Counted from the stretch's first letter, positions 27,156-36,731 are shown. The stretch: DNA of 64,000 nt from Vallitalea okinawensis (GCF_002964605.1 NZ_PQDH01000008.1:1-64000); one strand, 5' to 3'. Numbers and translations: made by a program. Notes: a model not told the origin generated them from the sequence alone.

Positions 27156-28571
27156 TTACTCGCTTCTCAATTCATTAATTACAAGACTAATAAAGTCACT
27201 ATCTGCCCTAGTCTCCTCTTCGATGTAATTCATCTCATTTGCAGAAAGTGTATCATCCAACCTTCCATGTAGTGCATTTTTGATATAGGATTTACGGATT
27301 CGGTTTAAATCCAAATTTTTTATAGAAATCAATCCTGGATTTTCTGGTAGTATAATATTCTGTCCAGGTATATTATCTTTTGGGTCACCAACTAAAACTG
27401 CAATTCCATTCTCTTTTGCAAAGGATAATTGTGGTGCTATATGCTTACCAGCACCTGTGTATTCTGTTTCTTGAACAACTATGATTTGATCTTCATCCAT
27501 CTCTTTTGCAATTGCAAATGCGGCAGCTAGTGAAGTATTTCCTGCAGGACCTCTTTCCATACCTTCTACTTGAGCTAAGCTTTCCGTCATATAAAAAACT
27601 TCACCTTGAGAAATGGTTACATAGCGATCAATATATCTTAAAGGTCTAGCTGCAGATCTTGGTACATCTGATCGATCTGGCCATGTTGTAAAAGGTATAC
27701 CGAAACCCGTATGCCCAGTAGTAAATGATTTCTTATTGAACTGCTCATCACTAGCCATGTGTAATCCCGATAAATCAACGCTGGCTCCTATTATTTCTGT
27801 CTCATTAGCTCCGGCCTTTTTAAGCCCTCTAGCTGTGCCGGTTAAATTACCTCCACCAGCGTTAGTTACCACTACTGCATCTGGATACTTTCCTTCTAGA
27901 GCTTTCATTTGTTCTGCCAATTCATAGCCAAGACTTTCAACACCAGCGATACCAAAGGGGGTATAGAGTGATGCATTAAAGTAGCCTGTTTCCTCTAAAA
28001 GTCTTAAAAATGTATAGAAAAGCTCAGGTCCTACAGATAATTGTACAACTTCCGCTCCAAAAGCCTCGCATTTTCTAGCTTTCTCAATAATCTCAGGTTG
28101 ACCTTTACCTTTTGAATCATAACATTCTTGAAGGATGATACAATCCAGTCCGTGCATGGCTGCCTGTGAAGCAACTGCAGCTCCGTAATTCCCACTGGTA
28201 GCTGCTATAACTCCTTTATAGCCTAGTTTTTTAGCATGATGAACACTAATCGCTGCACGGCGTACTTTAAAACTTCCAGAAGGATTGGCTGCTTCATCCT
28301 TTATAAAGATACGTGCGCCTTTTCCTTCAGCAGCGTACATTCTTGCAAGCTTCGTTAAGTTTTTCATTTCATAAAGAGGTGTTTGGCTCACACAAGATGC
28401 CCTCTGAATATCTATAACATCTTCTAGAGAATATCCTGTACCTGTCATCATTGCTTCATAGTCAAATACAATACCATCTCTTTCAAATTGCTCATAATCT
28501 AATCCAACTGCTTTCTTCATGATTTCACCCTTACGTGCCATCACAGCAGCATAGCTCATATCCTTACTCAC
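27156..28571 (-). CDS. ortB: 2-amino-4-oxopentanoate thiolase, beta subunit
   Basis: A 471-residue PLP fold-type II protein resembling threonine synthase. The PLP lysine lies in NPSGSFKVRRAA near residue 99, and the phosphate loop is TNAGGGNLTGTARG near 236. With OrtA it cleaves 2-amino-4-oxopentanoate with CoA to acetyl-CoA and alanine. I chose the GTG at 28571 (MSKDMSYAAVM) because AGGTGGTG lies at good spacing; ATG at 28559 is an alternative. The start overlaps the end of ortA. Confidence 0.9.
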   Translation of the reverse strand: MSKDMSYAAVMARKGEIMKKAVGLDYEQFERDGIVFDYEAMMTGTGYSLEDVIDIQRASCVSQTPLYEMKNLTKLARMYAAEGKGARIFIKDEAANPSGSFKVRRAAISVHHAKKLGYKGVIAATSGNYGAAVASQAAMHGLDCIILQECYDSKGKGQPEIIEKARKCEAFGAEVVQLSVGPELFYTFLRLLEETGYFNASLYTPFGIAGVESLGYELAEQMKALEGKYPDAVVVTNAGGGNLTGTARGLKKAGANETEIIGASVDLSGLHMASDEQFNKKSFTTGHTGFGIPFTTWPDRSDVPRSAARPLRYIDRYVTISQGEVFYMTESLAQVEGMERGPAGNTSLAAAFAIAKEMDEDQIIVVQETEYTGAGKHIAPQLSFAKENGIAVLVGDPKDNIPGQNIILPENPGLISIKNLDLNRIRKSYIKNALHGRLDDTLSANEMNYIEEETRADSDFISLVINELRSE

Positions 28572-28881
28572 GGTGTTCACCACCTTTTAATAATTCTCTA
28601 AGTCCAGGACCAATATAAGCTAGTTCCTTAACATAACTACCAAAATCATGATTAAATGAAGGTTCTATTTCAATTAGACTACCGCTGACACGTCTTCCTG
28701 TAACAGTCTTGACAACAACTGTATCACCAATTTCGGCTTTCTCGTCGATCAAATACCCCTTAACCCATAATTCCAATGGTACTTTCTTTGTATCCTCAGG
28801 AACCTGAGGAGCTCTCTCCTCAGGTCCTAATATGATATTATGAATTTTAACCCAATCATTCTTCTTGGCTTTATTCATCAT
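28564..28881 (-). CDS. ortA: 2-amino-4-oxopentanoate thiolase, alpha subunit
   Basis: A 105-residue small subunit, with HNIILGPEERAPQVPEDTKK near the start, VVKTVTGRRVSGSLIEIEP near residue 52 and GPGLRELLKGG at the end, as in other OrtA proteins I know. It has no catalytic motif of its own and works with OrtB. It lies 10 bases after ord and overlaps ortB, so the three genes are translated in step. Confidence 0.88.
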   Translation of the reverse strand: MMNKAKKNDWVKIHNIILGPEERAPQVPEDTKKVPLELWVKGYLIDEKAEIGDTVVVKTVTGRRVSGSLIEIEPSFNHDFGSYVKELAYIGPGLRELLKGGEHRE

Positions 28882-28890
28882 ACACCATCC

Positions 28891-29940
28891 CTATTCTTCA
28901 ATAAGATCACGCATATCACCCATAATAGCTCTTGGAACCGGTAAATCTAACATGGTTTTAAGACCACTTCTTGCATTAATAACATGAGGTATCATGTTGA
29001 CACACATAGCTATTGTACCAATTCCACCTGGTACTTCTGGCGTAATGGACATATCTATATTAGGAATACCCTTTATGCGAATATAATCACCAGTATGAAC
29101 GCCTTCAAGTTGTGGTTCAACTTGTTGAGGATGAATCATGTTTAACTTGCGTTGACCATCGACCATACCTTGCCCCAGCATTCTAACACCTGCAACATTA
29201 CCAGCCTCTACTTCCGCAAAAGGTGCTTTTCGATAAACACTTGAAACAATAGCTTCTTGACTTTGGGTAATAGGTCCGTCTAATTTCCAACCAATACCAT
29301 CAGCAATCATTTCTATGGATTCAGCAAATCCAACATGACCAGCAAGAGTACCTTCTTCAGTTTTTCTATCAAACTCCTCAACAGTTATACCAACACCTTG
29401 TTCTTCCATTACAACTGGTCCAAAGGGTGATAGATTATTAACACGTTCGCATTCTATTTCTTCAACTTCTTCACAAGCACCAGTTAAGACAATAGCTAAG
29501 AAATCCATCATTAAACCAGGATTAATTCCTGTTCCCAAAACAGTTACATTGTTTGCTTTAGCTAATCGATTTATTTCTTCTGCCAACTCTGGTGAGCCTG
29601 CTTTAGGATAAGACATTTCTTCTGCTGTTGAAACAACGTTTAATCCATGCTCTACTAAAAGTTTAATTTTTGGGAATGCACCTTTTGTAAAGGAGTCTGT
29701 ACATAATAATGCAACATCAGCCTTTGTATCTTGAATAATACTTTCAATTTCGTTTGTCAAGATTACTTCAGGATGATTATTTCTTTCAGCATTTAAAACT
29801 TCAAACATACTCTTACCAACTTTATTTGGGTCTATATCACAAACACCTACGATTTCAACGCCTTTTTTCTTGAGTAACATATTGGCCATTCCACTACCCA
29901 TTGCGCCAAAACCCCAGATAATAACTTTTACATTATCCAC
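28891..29940 (-). CDS. ord: 2,4-diaminopentanoate dehydrogenase
   Basis: A 349-residue NAD(P)-dependent amine dehydrogenase that turns 2,4-diaminopentanoate into 2-amino-4-oxopentanoate and ammonia. The Rossmann motif IWGFGAMGSGMA is at residues 8-19, with acidic VCDID near 32 following. GTGINPGLMMDFLAI near 135 and GEYIRIKGIPN-like text (DYIRIKGIPNID) near 285 fit the diaminopentanoate dehydrogenase family. It begins the or-part of the operon, 81 bases after arcC. Confidence 0.9.
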   Translation of the reverse strand: MDNVKVIIWGFGAMGSGMANMLLKKKGVEIVGVCDIDPNKVGKSMFEVLNAERNNHPEVILTNEIESIIQDTKADVALLCTDSFTKGAFPKIKLLVEHGLNVVSTAEEMSYPKAGSPELAEEINRLAKANNVTVLGTGINPGLMMDFLAIVLTGACEEVEEIECERVNNLSPFGPVVMEEQGVGITVEEFDRKTEEGTLAGHVGFAESIEMIADGIGWKLDGPITQSQEAIVSSVYRKAPFAEVEAGNVAGVRMLGQGMVDGQRKLNMIHPQQVEPQLEGVHTGDYIRIKGIPNIDMSITPEVPGGIGTIAMCVNMIPHVINARSGLKTMLDLPVPRAIMGDMRDLIEE

Positions 29941-29984
29941 TATTATTCCTCCTTAGGATTTAATTTAAATCACTCTGCTCACTT

Positions 29985-30009
29985 AAGGTGAGGAGTTTTT
30001 CCTCACCTT
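29985..30009 (-). other. Hairpin between arcC and ord
   Basis: A perfect 9-bp stem AAGGTGAGG/CCTCACCTT around a 7-base loop, without a T run on the minus strand. It may protect or process mRNA at the junction between the ADI genes and the ornithine genes. Confidence 0.55.
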
Positions 30010-30021
30010 CAACTGACTAGA

Positions 30022-30960
30022 TTAATTGGCGATGCAAGTACCTACTTTTCCTTCTAATGCTTGTTTAGCTTCTTCTAAAGAAGCAATAATAGCTTTTCTG
30101 CCTTTCTTTGAAGCAGCAAATCGTACTGCTGCTTTTACTTTTGGTAACATGCTTCCTTTTGCAAAATGCCCTTCTTCAATATAAGCATTGGCTTCATCTA
30201 CTGTAATCTGATCTAAATCTCTTTGATCAGGTTTACCAAAATTGAGTGATACTTTTGGTACACTCGTTAAAATGAGTAACACTTCAGCATCTAAATCCTC
30301 AGCTAATCTTTCAGAAGCTAAATCCTTATCAATAACTGCTGCTACGCCTTGCATATGACGATTCTCGTCCATGATGACTGGTATACCACCACCACCAACC
30401 GTTATAACGATATGTCCTACCTCAACTAAGGCTCTAATAGATTTAAGTTCAATGATCTTTTTAGGATCTGGTGAAGGTACAACTCTTCGATAGCCCCTAC
30501 CAGAATCCTCTACCATATGATAACCTTTTTCTTCAAGTAACATGGATTCTTCTTTACTATAAAATGGTCCTATAGGCTTCGTTGGTTGTTCAAATGCCGG
30601 ATCATTTTGATCAACAACGACTTGAGTAACAAGACAAGCTACTGGTATATCCATTTCTCTAGCATTCAATTCATCATCTAATGCTTGCTCAATATGATAG
30701 CCAATCATGCCTTGACTCATACCATCACAAACATCTAAAGGCATTGATGGAGTCATATCTTTAGCTGTTTCATTTTGAATAACGATACGACCAACTTGTG
30801 GTCCATTTCCATGTGCTAAAACAACTTCATTTCCATCTTGAATAATATCAACTAGATGTTTAGCTGTGTCTCTAATGACGTCCAATTGTGCCTGGGCGGT
30901 AGCAGGTGCTCCACTCTTTTGTAAAGCATTGCCTCCTAAAGCAACTACAACTCGGCTCAT
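30022..30960 (-). CDS. arcC: Carbamate kinase
   Basis: A 312-residue enzyme that uses carbamoyl phosphate to make ATP from ADP. Seen are VVALGGNALQKSG at residues 5-17, VLAHGNGPQVGR near 46, VITVGGGGIPVI near 200 and EGHFAKGSMLPKVKAA near 256, all family hallmarks. It is the third enzyme of the arginine deiminase route and sits 46 bases after arcB. Confidence 0.94.
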   Translation of the reverse strand: MSRVVVALGGNALQKSGAPATAQAQLDVIRDTAKHLVDIIQDGNEVVLAHGNGPQVGRIVIQNETAKDMTPSMPLDVCDGMSQGMIGYHIEQALDDELNAREMDIPVACLVTQVVVDQNDPAFEQPTKPIGPFYSKEESMLLEEKGYHMVEDSGRGYRRVVPSPDPKKIIELKSIRALVEVGHIVITVGGGGIPVIMDENRHMQGVAAVIDKDLASERLAEDLDAEVLLILTSVPKVSLNFGKPDQRDLDQITVDEANAYIEEGHFAKGSMLPKVKAAVRFAASKKGRKAIIASLEEAKQALEGKVGTCIAN

Positions 30961-31006
30961 TAAAATTCCCCCTAATATAAAACTCGACTTTTATTATAAT
31001 TTTATT

Positions 31007-31993
31007 TTATAATGTCGCAACCATAACTGCCTTAATAGTATGCATTCTATTCTCCGCTTCATCAAAGACAACAGAATACTTACTCTCGAAGACTTCGTCA
31101 GTAACTTCCATTTCAGCAATACCATATTTTTCGTAAATCTCTTGACCAACAGTTGTCTCTTTATTATGGAAGGCTGGTAAACAATGCATGAAGATGACTT
31201 CTTCATCCGCCATTTTAATCATGTCCATGTTAACTTGATAAGGCTTAAGTAATTTAATTCTTTCCTCAAATTGATCCTCTTCACCCATGGATACCCATAC
31301 ATCTGTATAGATGACATCTACATCCTTTACACCTTCTTCAACTTTAGCAGTCAAAGTAATCTTAGCCCCTGTTTCTTCAGCTATAGCATTCGCTCTCATA
31401 ACTAAATCTTCTTCAGGGAATAATGAATCTGGTGCAACAATTCTAAAATCCATACCCATTTTAGCGGCACCAATCATCAATGAGTTAGCCATGTTATTTC
31501 TACCGTCACCAACATATGCAAATTTGATACCTTTTAAATAGCCTCTCTTTTCTTTTACAGTAAGGAAGTCTGCAAGAATTTGAGTTGGATGGAATTTATC
31601 CGTTAAACCATTCCATACAGGAACACCTGCATGTTTCGCTAATCCTTCAACGGTTTCATGTTTAAACCCTCTGAACTGAATGCCATCAAACATTCTTCCA
31701 AGAACACGAGCAGTATCAGCAACTGTTTCCTTTTTACCTAACTGAATATCACCTTTGCCAAGGTATTCTGGATGAGCTCCTTCATCTACTGCTGCTGTTA
31801 CGAAAGCACATCGAGTTCTAGTAGATGGTTTTTCAAAAATCAATGCAATATTTTTACCTTCTAAATTTTTTGGTCTAAAACCTGCATACTTCATTTTCTT
31901 CAATTCTAAAGATAAATCGATTAGATATTCAATTTCTCCTGGAGTGAAATCCTCTAAAGATAATAAGTGTCTTCCTTTTAAATTAAAAGCCAT
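31007..31993 (-). CDS. arcB: Ornithine carbamoyltransferase (catabolic)
   Basis: A 328-residue enzyme splitting citrulline with phosphate into ornithine and carbamoyl phosphate. It has the carbamoyl-phosphate motif [10 protein letters not shown] near residue 53, [11 protein letters not shown] near 132 and the ornithine-site FMHCLPAFH near 270. I chose ATG at 31993 (MAFNLKG), which has GAGGAGG-like sequence upstream; a longer reading frame starts 13 codons earlier. Its place between arcA and arcC supports the catabolic direction. Confidence 0.94.
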   Translation of the reverse strand: MAFNLKGRHLLSLEDFTPGEIEYLIDLSLELKKMKYAGFRPKNLEGKNIALIFEKPSTRTRCAFVTAAVDEGAHPEYLGKGDIQLGKKETVADTARVLGRMFDGIQFRGFKHETVEGLAKHAGVPVWNGLTDKFHPTQILADFLTVKEKRGYLKGIKFAYVGDGRNNMANSLMIGAAKMGMDFRIVAPDSLFPEEDLVMRANAIAEETGAKITLTAKVEEGVKDVDVIYTDVWVSMGEEDQFEERIKLLKPYQVNMDMIKMADEEVIFMHCLPAFHNKETTVGQEIYEKYGIAEMEVTDEVFESKYSVVFDEAENRMHTIKAVMVATL

Positions 31994-32113
31994 TGTTACT
32001 TCCTCCTCTTTTATAAATTGTAGGAATCTCATACTATCTATGAAATTCTCTTATAAACTAAATGTAAAAACGACTGATTAAATTGTATTTTCAATCTTTT
32101 CAATGGAATCTGA

Positions 32114-33340
32114 CTAAATAGGTTCCCGTAGTAATGGCATACTCATACATCTAGGACCACCACGACCTCTTGATAACTCCGATGATGGTATGGTATGAGT
32201 GATTATCCCATTTTCCTCCAAAATCCTATTCGTTACATAATTCCTTGAATAAACAACAACTTCTCCTGGTGCGATAGCTAATGTGTTGGAGCCATCATTC
32301 CATTGTTCACGTCTTGCATCAATCTTATCGCCACCAGCGCATTTAATAAGTGTCACATGTTCTAATCCCAAATATTTTTTTAGTGTATCCTCTAGTGAAG
32401 CTTGTTCTTCAACGATTTTGAGTTCATTGTTTCCATCAAGTGTTATGGAATACACTGTTAAAGGACCTTCTATCTCATGATGTATGGTAAATTTGTCGTG
32501 ATCAATCATCGTAAACACTGTATCAAGATGCATGAATGCTCTGCTTTTCGGAATATCAAATGCTAGAATTGTGTCAAAACTCTGGTTACTATTAAGTATT
32601 TTTTTTGCAACTTTCTCTATGGATGTCGCTTGAGTTCTTTGTGATATACCTATAGCTATAACATTTTTACTTAAAACCAGCTCATCGCCACCCTCAATTG
32701 AGGAATTTTCATCCCTTGTATACCATAAAGGAATATCAAAGTCTTTAAAGCGCTTATGGTACTTGAATATATATTTTGCAAAGATGGTTTCTCGATTACG
32801 TGTTTCAGTTCTCATACGATTGAGAGTTATTCCAGAACCAATAGTTGCAAATGGATCTCTAGTAAAATACAGATTGGGCATAGGATCTAGAATAAAAGGA
32901 TAATCAAAACTTACTAGATTGGCTAAAGTCTTTCCAGGTAAATGTTCAAGTTCTTTCTTACGAACTCCTTCCATCATCTTTAATACCAGTTCTTTTTTAT
33001 TGTAGTCATCAAAAAATGAGAACATGGCTTCTTTTAATCTTGGATCGTATATTTTCCCCTCATGAAGAAATTCTTGTAGAAGCTCATGTCTTATTTCATC
33101 TGACGTAATTGCCTCAGCCACAAGATCTTCTAAATAAAGTACTTCTACCCCATTATTACCTAATAACTTTGCAAATTCATCATGTTCTTCGACTGCTACT
33201 TTCAGATAAGGGATATCATCAAAAAGTAATCGATCCAATGTTTCTGGCGTTAAATTTTCTAGTTCTTTACCCGGTCGATGCAAAAGAACTGTCTTTAGTT
33301 TTCCTATTTCCGATGTTACATTAAGTACATCTGCGGACAT
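32114..33340 (-). CDS. arcA: Arginine deiminase
   Basis: A 408-residue guanidino-modifying enzyme that hydrolyses arginine to citrulline and ammonia. The catalytic cysteine is in [13 protein letters not shown] near residue 400, with acidic and His residues in [13 protein letters not shown] near 158, [11 protein letters not shown] near 212 and [12 protein letters not shown] near 269. A GGAGGAGG site precedes the ATG. It is the first gene of the arginine-ornithine run and has its own promoter. Confidence 0.95.
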   Translation of the reverse strand: MSADVLNVTSEIGKLKTVLLHRPGKELENLTPETLDRLLFDDIPYLKVAVEEHDEFAKLLGNNGVEVLYLEDLVAEAITSDEIRHELLQEFLHEGKIYDPRLKEAMFSFFDDYNKKELVLKMMEGVRKKELEHLPGKTLANLVSFDYPFILDPMPNLYFTRDPFATIGSGITLNRMRTETRNRETIFAKYIFKYHKRFKDFDIPLWYTRDENSSIEGGDELVLSKNVIAIGISQRTQATSIEKVAKKILNSNQSFDTILAFDIPKSRAFMHLDTVFTMIDHDKFTIHHEIEGPLTVYSITLDGNNELKIVEEQASLEDTLKKYLGLEHVTLIKCAGGDKIDARREQWNDGSNTLAIAPGEVVVYSRNYVTNRILEENGIITHTIPSSELSRGRGGPRCMSMPLLREPI

Positions 33341-33414
33341 AATCCTCCTCCTTCAAAATAACTGGGAATGGATAAGTTTGAAACCCTGTTTCATGTTGTG
33401 GCTTTAAAAAAAGT

Positions 33415-33431
33415 ATTTGAAAAATTCAAAT
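33415..33431. promoter_or_regulatory. Palindrome in the arcA leader
   Basis: ATTTGAA-AAA-TTCAAAT is a perfect inverted repeat located about 45 bases after the predicted arcA transcription start. It is a candidate operator, perhaps for the divergently placed IclR-type regulator's product; this is inference. Confidence 0.4.
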
Positions 33432-33472
33432 GATTAACCTTCAAAAAATAGAAAATAGTTAATTATGTTAAT

Positions 33473-33501
33473 AGTATATAATGATTCAAATAAAAAGACA
33501 A
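33473..33501 (-). promoter_or_regulatory. Promoter of the arginine-ornithine operon
   Basis: On the minus strand TTGTCT (33496-33501) and TATACT (33473-33478) are 17 bases apart, about 130 bases before arcA. Confidence 0.65.
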
Positions 33502-33529
33502 CTATTTTGGTCAATATTCAAAAAAATCT

Positions 33530-33578
33530 AAAGAAAAAAATAAATCCAAGGTTAATTTTATCACCGCTAACCTTGGAT
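33530..33578 (-). terminator. Terminator of the iclR-type gene
   Basis: On the minus strand ATCCAAGGTTA pairs with TAACCTTGGAT (33544-33578), followed by a T-rich run. It separates the regulator from arcA, which read the same way. Confidence 0.8.
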
Positions 33579-33603
33579 ACACATTATTTATTCGCAAATT
33601 TTT

Positions 33604-34380
33604 CTATTTAAGTTGTGCTTCTGCAATTTTTTTGTTGATGAGCTGACCTGTTAACTTAAGTTTTTCTACTAGACTTGCAATGTTCTTATATTCTAAACGG
33701 CTGGTAGGACCAGATATACTCAAAGCAGCTACTATTTCATCCTTAGCATCATAAACAGGATAAGCTATACAAGATAGACCGTATTCATATTCTTCACGAT
33801 CATAAGCTACTTCCTCTTGACGTATCTCTTCCCTTTCTTTTATATATTCCTCATAAGTAGTAATCGTATTTCTTGTTCGCTTTTCAATGTTACCAGTCTC
33901 AAAATATTTTATTAACTCTTCCTCTTCCATATTGGCTAAAATGATTTTTCCTGTTGACGAACAATTTAGGGGGGCTACTGGTATCAGCTTAGAAACAAGT
34001 ATTGATGACTCCCCCTTAACACTATAGATTGTAACCATATTCCCGTTAAAATAAATACCAAGATTAACAGTCTCCCCTATATCTTCAGCAAGCTTCTCCA
34101 TATACTCAGCAGCAATCCGATCAAGTGATAATTTACCTTTTACCTTCTCAGCATACTGTATAAATATTAAACCTAAATCATATTGATCGTTGTAATTTTT
34201 ATTAACAAATCCACCATCCTGTAGTGTGCTCAAAATACGATAGACTGTTGCTTTAGGTAAATCTAAATCTTGAGATAATCGTGTTACACCCAAAGGCTCA
34301 TCAGCTATAAAAATTTGGTTAAGGATTTGAAGTGCTCTATCCACCATTGTAACACTGTTATACCCACCTTTACCACTCAT
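33604..34380 (-). CDS. IclR-family transcriptional regulator
   Basis: A 258-residue regulator. A winged helix-turn-helix occupies about residues 8-65 (LPKATVYRILSTLQDGGFV is the recognition helix and wing) and an IclR effector domain follows, with GETVNLGIYFNGNMV near 105, APLNCSSTGKIILA near 143 and YGLSCIAYPVYD near 203. The ATG at 34380 is the likely start (CCTCTCC/GGAGAGG upstream). It lies immediately upstream of arcA in the same direction, so it is the natural candidate regulator of arginine-ornithine use; effector unknown. Confidence 0.85.
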   Translation of the reverse strand: MSGKGGYNSVTMVDRALQILNQIFIADEPLGVTRLSQDLDLPKATVYRILSTLQDGGFVNKNYNDQYDLGLIFIQYAEKVKGKLSLDRIAAEYMEKLAEDIGETVNLGIYFNGNMVTIYSVKGESSILVSKLIPVAPLNCSSTGKIILANMEEEELIKYFETGNIEKRTRNTITTYEEYIKEREEIRQEEVAYDREEYEYGLSCIAYPVYDAKDEIVAALSISGPTSRLEYKNIASLVEKLKLTGQLINKKIAEAQLK

Positions 34381-34482
34381 ATACACCTCTCCTAACATAG
34401 GCTCATTAACAACTATAATAATTCAATCATTTATTATGTACCACTTGAATATTTATGAGGATAACTTTATAAATATAAAATA

Positions 34483-34491
34483 ATTATAGCA
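34483..34491 (-). promoter_or_regulatory. Extended -10 promoter of the iclR-type gene
   Basis: On the minus strand TGCTATAAT gives an extended -10 element about 100 bases before the regulator; the -35 region is poor. Confidence 0.5.
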
Positions 34492-34515
34492 TGGGGTTTT
34501 AGAAAAATCTACCCC

Positions 34516-34716
34516 TTATTCTTTATCGACATCACCAATATATAAGGCAATAAGACATAAAACGATATCCAAAACTATAATGAGCTGTATACAAGATTTT
34601 ATTATAGCATGTAAACTTGAAACATATATTAAGTAGAAAAGTAATAGGTCAAGTGGCAAAACAACAAGTCCTAAAGTTCGATATTTTAAAGCTGGCAGTT
34701 TATTTCTTAAGTTCAT
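34516..34716 (-). CDS. Small two-helix membrane protein
   Basis: A 66-residue protein with two hydrophobic segments (about residues 14-33 and 38-60) and a short acidic C-terminus. AGAGGCGATG lies upstream of the ATG. I do not recognise it. It follows the last pilin-like gene by 84 bases on the same strand, so it may be the final gene of the Tad-like operon. Confidence 0.45.
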   Translation of the reverse strand: MNLRNKLPALKYRTLGLVVLPLDLLLFYLIYVSSLHAIIKSCIQLIIVLDIVLCLIALYIGDVDKE

Positions 34717-34800
34717 CGCATCGCCTCTTCTGAAGTTCTTATGACTATTGTAATGGTTAGCGCTATAATTGTAAATACAAAAAGCTAATCTCTATAAATG

Positions 34801-35754
34801 TTATGGTTGACAAAGACGACAAGGATAATACCCCTTTAGAGCACAATTCTTTTGGCTATCAAGCATGAGTTTTCGATCAATAAGCTCTATACAATTGGAT
34901 CGATGGTAGTAACCGATACAGTTATCTCCTATTTGAAGAAAATACTTTTCATCTTTTACTATTCTGGCCCCACCTATCGCATAACCATTATAAAACTCAC
35001 CATGATCACCAATTGGTAATCCTTGTATAAATACTAACATACTAATGTCATCAATAGTATTATTCCAATCATCTTTTTCAATAACTGGAAGCATAAATTC
35101 ATACTCAATCCCAAATAATGATGCATATAGGTTATGTTCATTAATATGAAATCCAACAGATTCTTCTATCGTCTGGATGATTGCTCTTCTTCTAATGTCA
35201 TCAAATCGTTGATCATCAGCAATAATTCCGTCATTGAATTTTGCCTCTAAATCCTTACGCCTTCCCTCTATCAGCGTTTGATTTTCCATATCGAATACTT
35301 TCACATAATCATCCAAAGTAAAATAATATGTTCTGGCATTATCATTGTAGGTATAGTAGATTTTTGGATACCAAATTGGTTCAATCCGTTTTTCATTGCT
35401 GTTATTCGTATAACTCGTATAAGAATATAAGAGTAAGCCATCATAGTCAATAATTGCAACAACAGGAATATAGCTCATAATTCTCTGCTTAGATAAATTA
35501 TCATTTATAAGCCCAAAATTCAAATAAAGTGTTTGAAGAAAAGTATCTAAAGCTCTCTCTTGATTAATAGATATACCTTGCTGATCTACATCTAGCATTA
35601 AGGCTACTCCATCTTCAACAGCAGTGTCAATAATATGATCTATTTCTATATTTCTATAACTAATATAAGCTAGACGATCCAATTGAATTTCATTCACTAT
35701 GAGAAAAGGAAGACAAATCATAATAAAAACAAGAGCGAGATCAGTAATTTTCAT
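34801..35754 (-). CDS. Pilin-like/TadE-like single-pass protein with Cys-rich tail
   Basis: A 317-residue protein with one N-terminal membrane helix (residues 5-22) and a long outside domain. The tail holds five cysteines in the last 45 residues, ending in CRLCQP with a CxxC pair, which is unusual for an anaerobe's surface protein and suggests disulfides or metal binding. There is no class III prepilin cleavage motif. It overlaps the upstream gene by 14 bases. From position in the Tad-like operon I infer a minor pilin or tip protein; no family is recognised. Confidence 0.5.
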   Translation of the reverse strand: MKITDLALVFIMICLPFLIVNEIQLDRLAYISYRNIEIDHIIDTAVEDGVALMLDVDQQGISINQERALDTFLQTLYLNFGLINDNLSKQRIMSYIPVVAIIDYDGLLLYSYTSYTNNSNEKRIEPIWYPKIYYTYNDNARTYYFTLDDYVKVFDMENQTLIEGRRKDLEAKFNDGIIADDQRFDDIRRRAIIQTIEESVGFHINEHNLYASLFGIEYEFMLPVIEKDDWNNTIDDISMLVFIQGLPIGDHGEFYNGYAIGGARIVKDEKYFLQIGDNCIGYYHRSNCIELIDRKLMLDSQKNCALKGYYPCRLCQP

Positions 35755-36274
35755 TTTTGATCATCCCTCCGTATGTAATGACCACTTTCTCTGTTGGTAA
35801 TTCTGCTCCTATCATTAGTTCTTGAATCCTAGTTCCTGTTGTTTTATTAATATTTTTAACTTTAATCACAAAATAATCGCCTTCCCTAAAAGTATATTTA
35901 TACCCACTTGAATGGTCATAAAGTTCATCTAAAATCTCTTTTGTAAAATACGCATCATAATTCACCTGAAAAGTATTTTTAAAACTTGATTTAATACTGG
36001 GCTCCTCATAGACTGGGTTGATTTTTTTATGATAATGTTGAAGTTCTACTGTATATAGATTATTTGTTGCGCTTATTGCATTCACATAATTTTCATACAT
36101 TGTTCGAGTAATATAACCTAAGTTTCTTGTGGAGTCAGCAAATTCTGTTGTTTTACTTAGAATATAAATACGAGCAATCTCATCCTGTGACTCAAACATG
36201 TTCATAAGTGGGAAGATAAACATAAGAAAACAAGCAATAATCCATGCAATAATCTTACTCAATGATGTTCCCAT
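35741..36274 (-). CDS. Pilin-like single-pass protein
   Basis: A 177-residue protein with an N-terminal membrane helix (about residues 6-26) and an extracellular domain starting with an acidic, amphipathic helix (SQDEIARIYILSKTTEF), the layout of TadE/TadF-type minor pilins. No sorting motif is seen. It is coupled by overlap to the 317-residue gene. Family assignment is by architecture and position only. Confidence 0.5.
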   Translation of the reverse strand: MGTSLSKIIAWIIACFLMFIFPLMNMFESQDEIARIYILSKTTEFADSTRNLGYITRTMYENYVNAISATNNLYTVELQHYHKKINPVYEEPSIKSSFKNTFQVNYDAYFTKEILDELYDHSSGYKYTFREGDYFVIKVKNINKTTGTRIQELMIGAELPTEKVVITYGGMIKNENY

Positions 36275-36289
36275 TAATCTACTTCCTTC

Positions 36290-36655
36290 CTAATCTTCAT
36301 GATAAACTACTTCAACGATCTCTCCCAATTGGTTAACTACTAGAACTCGTTTATAAGTCTCTTTCATATCAACTTTTATATCTTGCATATTCATCTTGTC
36401 AATCTTGGATAAATCTATTTTTTCCCCATCAATGGTAACCTTATATGGTGGTTGACTTAGAAGCTCAGCAATAATATCGTAACCATAAAAGATTATTTCA
36501 TAATGGTCAAAGTTTTCTTCACCTACAATTCTCTGACTATTAATATTATTCCTCATAGATTGAAGCATCTTTTGCTCTTGATTATTTATCATAAAAAATA
36601 GTGTTATAGCAATTATAAATACAATAGTCGCTATAGCTTTATTCAATAGCTGCAT
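36290..36655 (-). CDS. Pilin-like single-pass protein
   Basis: A 121-residue protein (132 if started at 36688) with a membrane helix near its N-terminus (ATIVFIIAITLFFMI) and a polar outer region. GGAAG lies before the ATG at 36655. The longer form starts right inside a tandem ATGAA repeat that contains no ribosome site. It sits 15 bases before the next pilin-like gene and 77 bases after the previous one. Likely a structural or minor subunit of the Tad-like filament. Confidence 0.5.
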   Translation of the reverse strand: MQLLNKAIATIVFIIAITLFFMINNQEQKMLQSMRNNINSQRIVGEENFDHYEIIFYGYDIIAELLSQPPYKVTIDGEKIDLSKIDKMNMQDIKVDMKETYKRVLVVNQLGEIVEVVYHED

Positions 36656-36684
36656 TGCATCTTCCATAAAATATCCAATCCAAT

Positions 36685-36710
36685 CCATTTCATTTCATTT
36701 CATTTCATTG
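36685..36710. repeat. Pentanucleotide tandem repeat at a gene start
   Basis: About five copies of TTTCA (ATGAA on the minus strand) lie directly before and into the first possible start codon of the pilin-like gene. Each repeat unit carries an ATG in a different frame. A change in copy number would move the leader by five bases. Confidence 0.7.
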
Positions 36711-36731
36711 ATAGTATATTTTCAAACTCAG

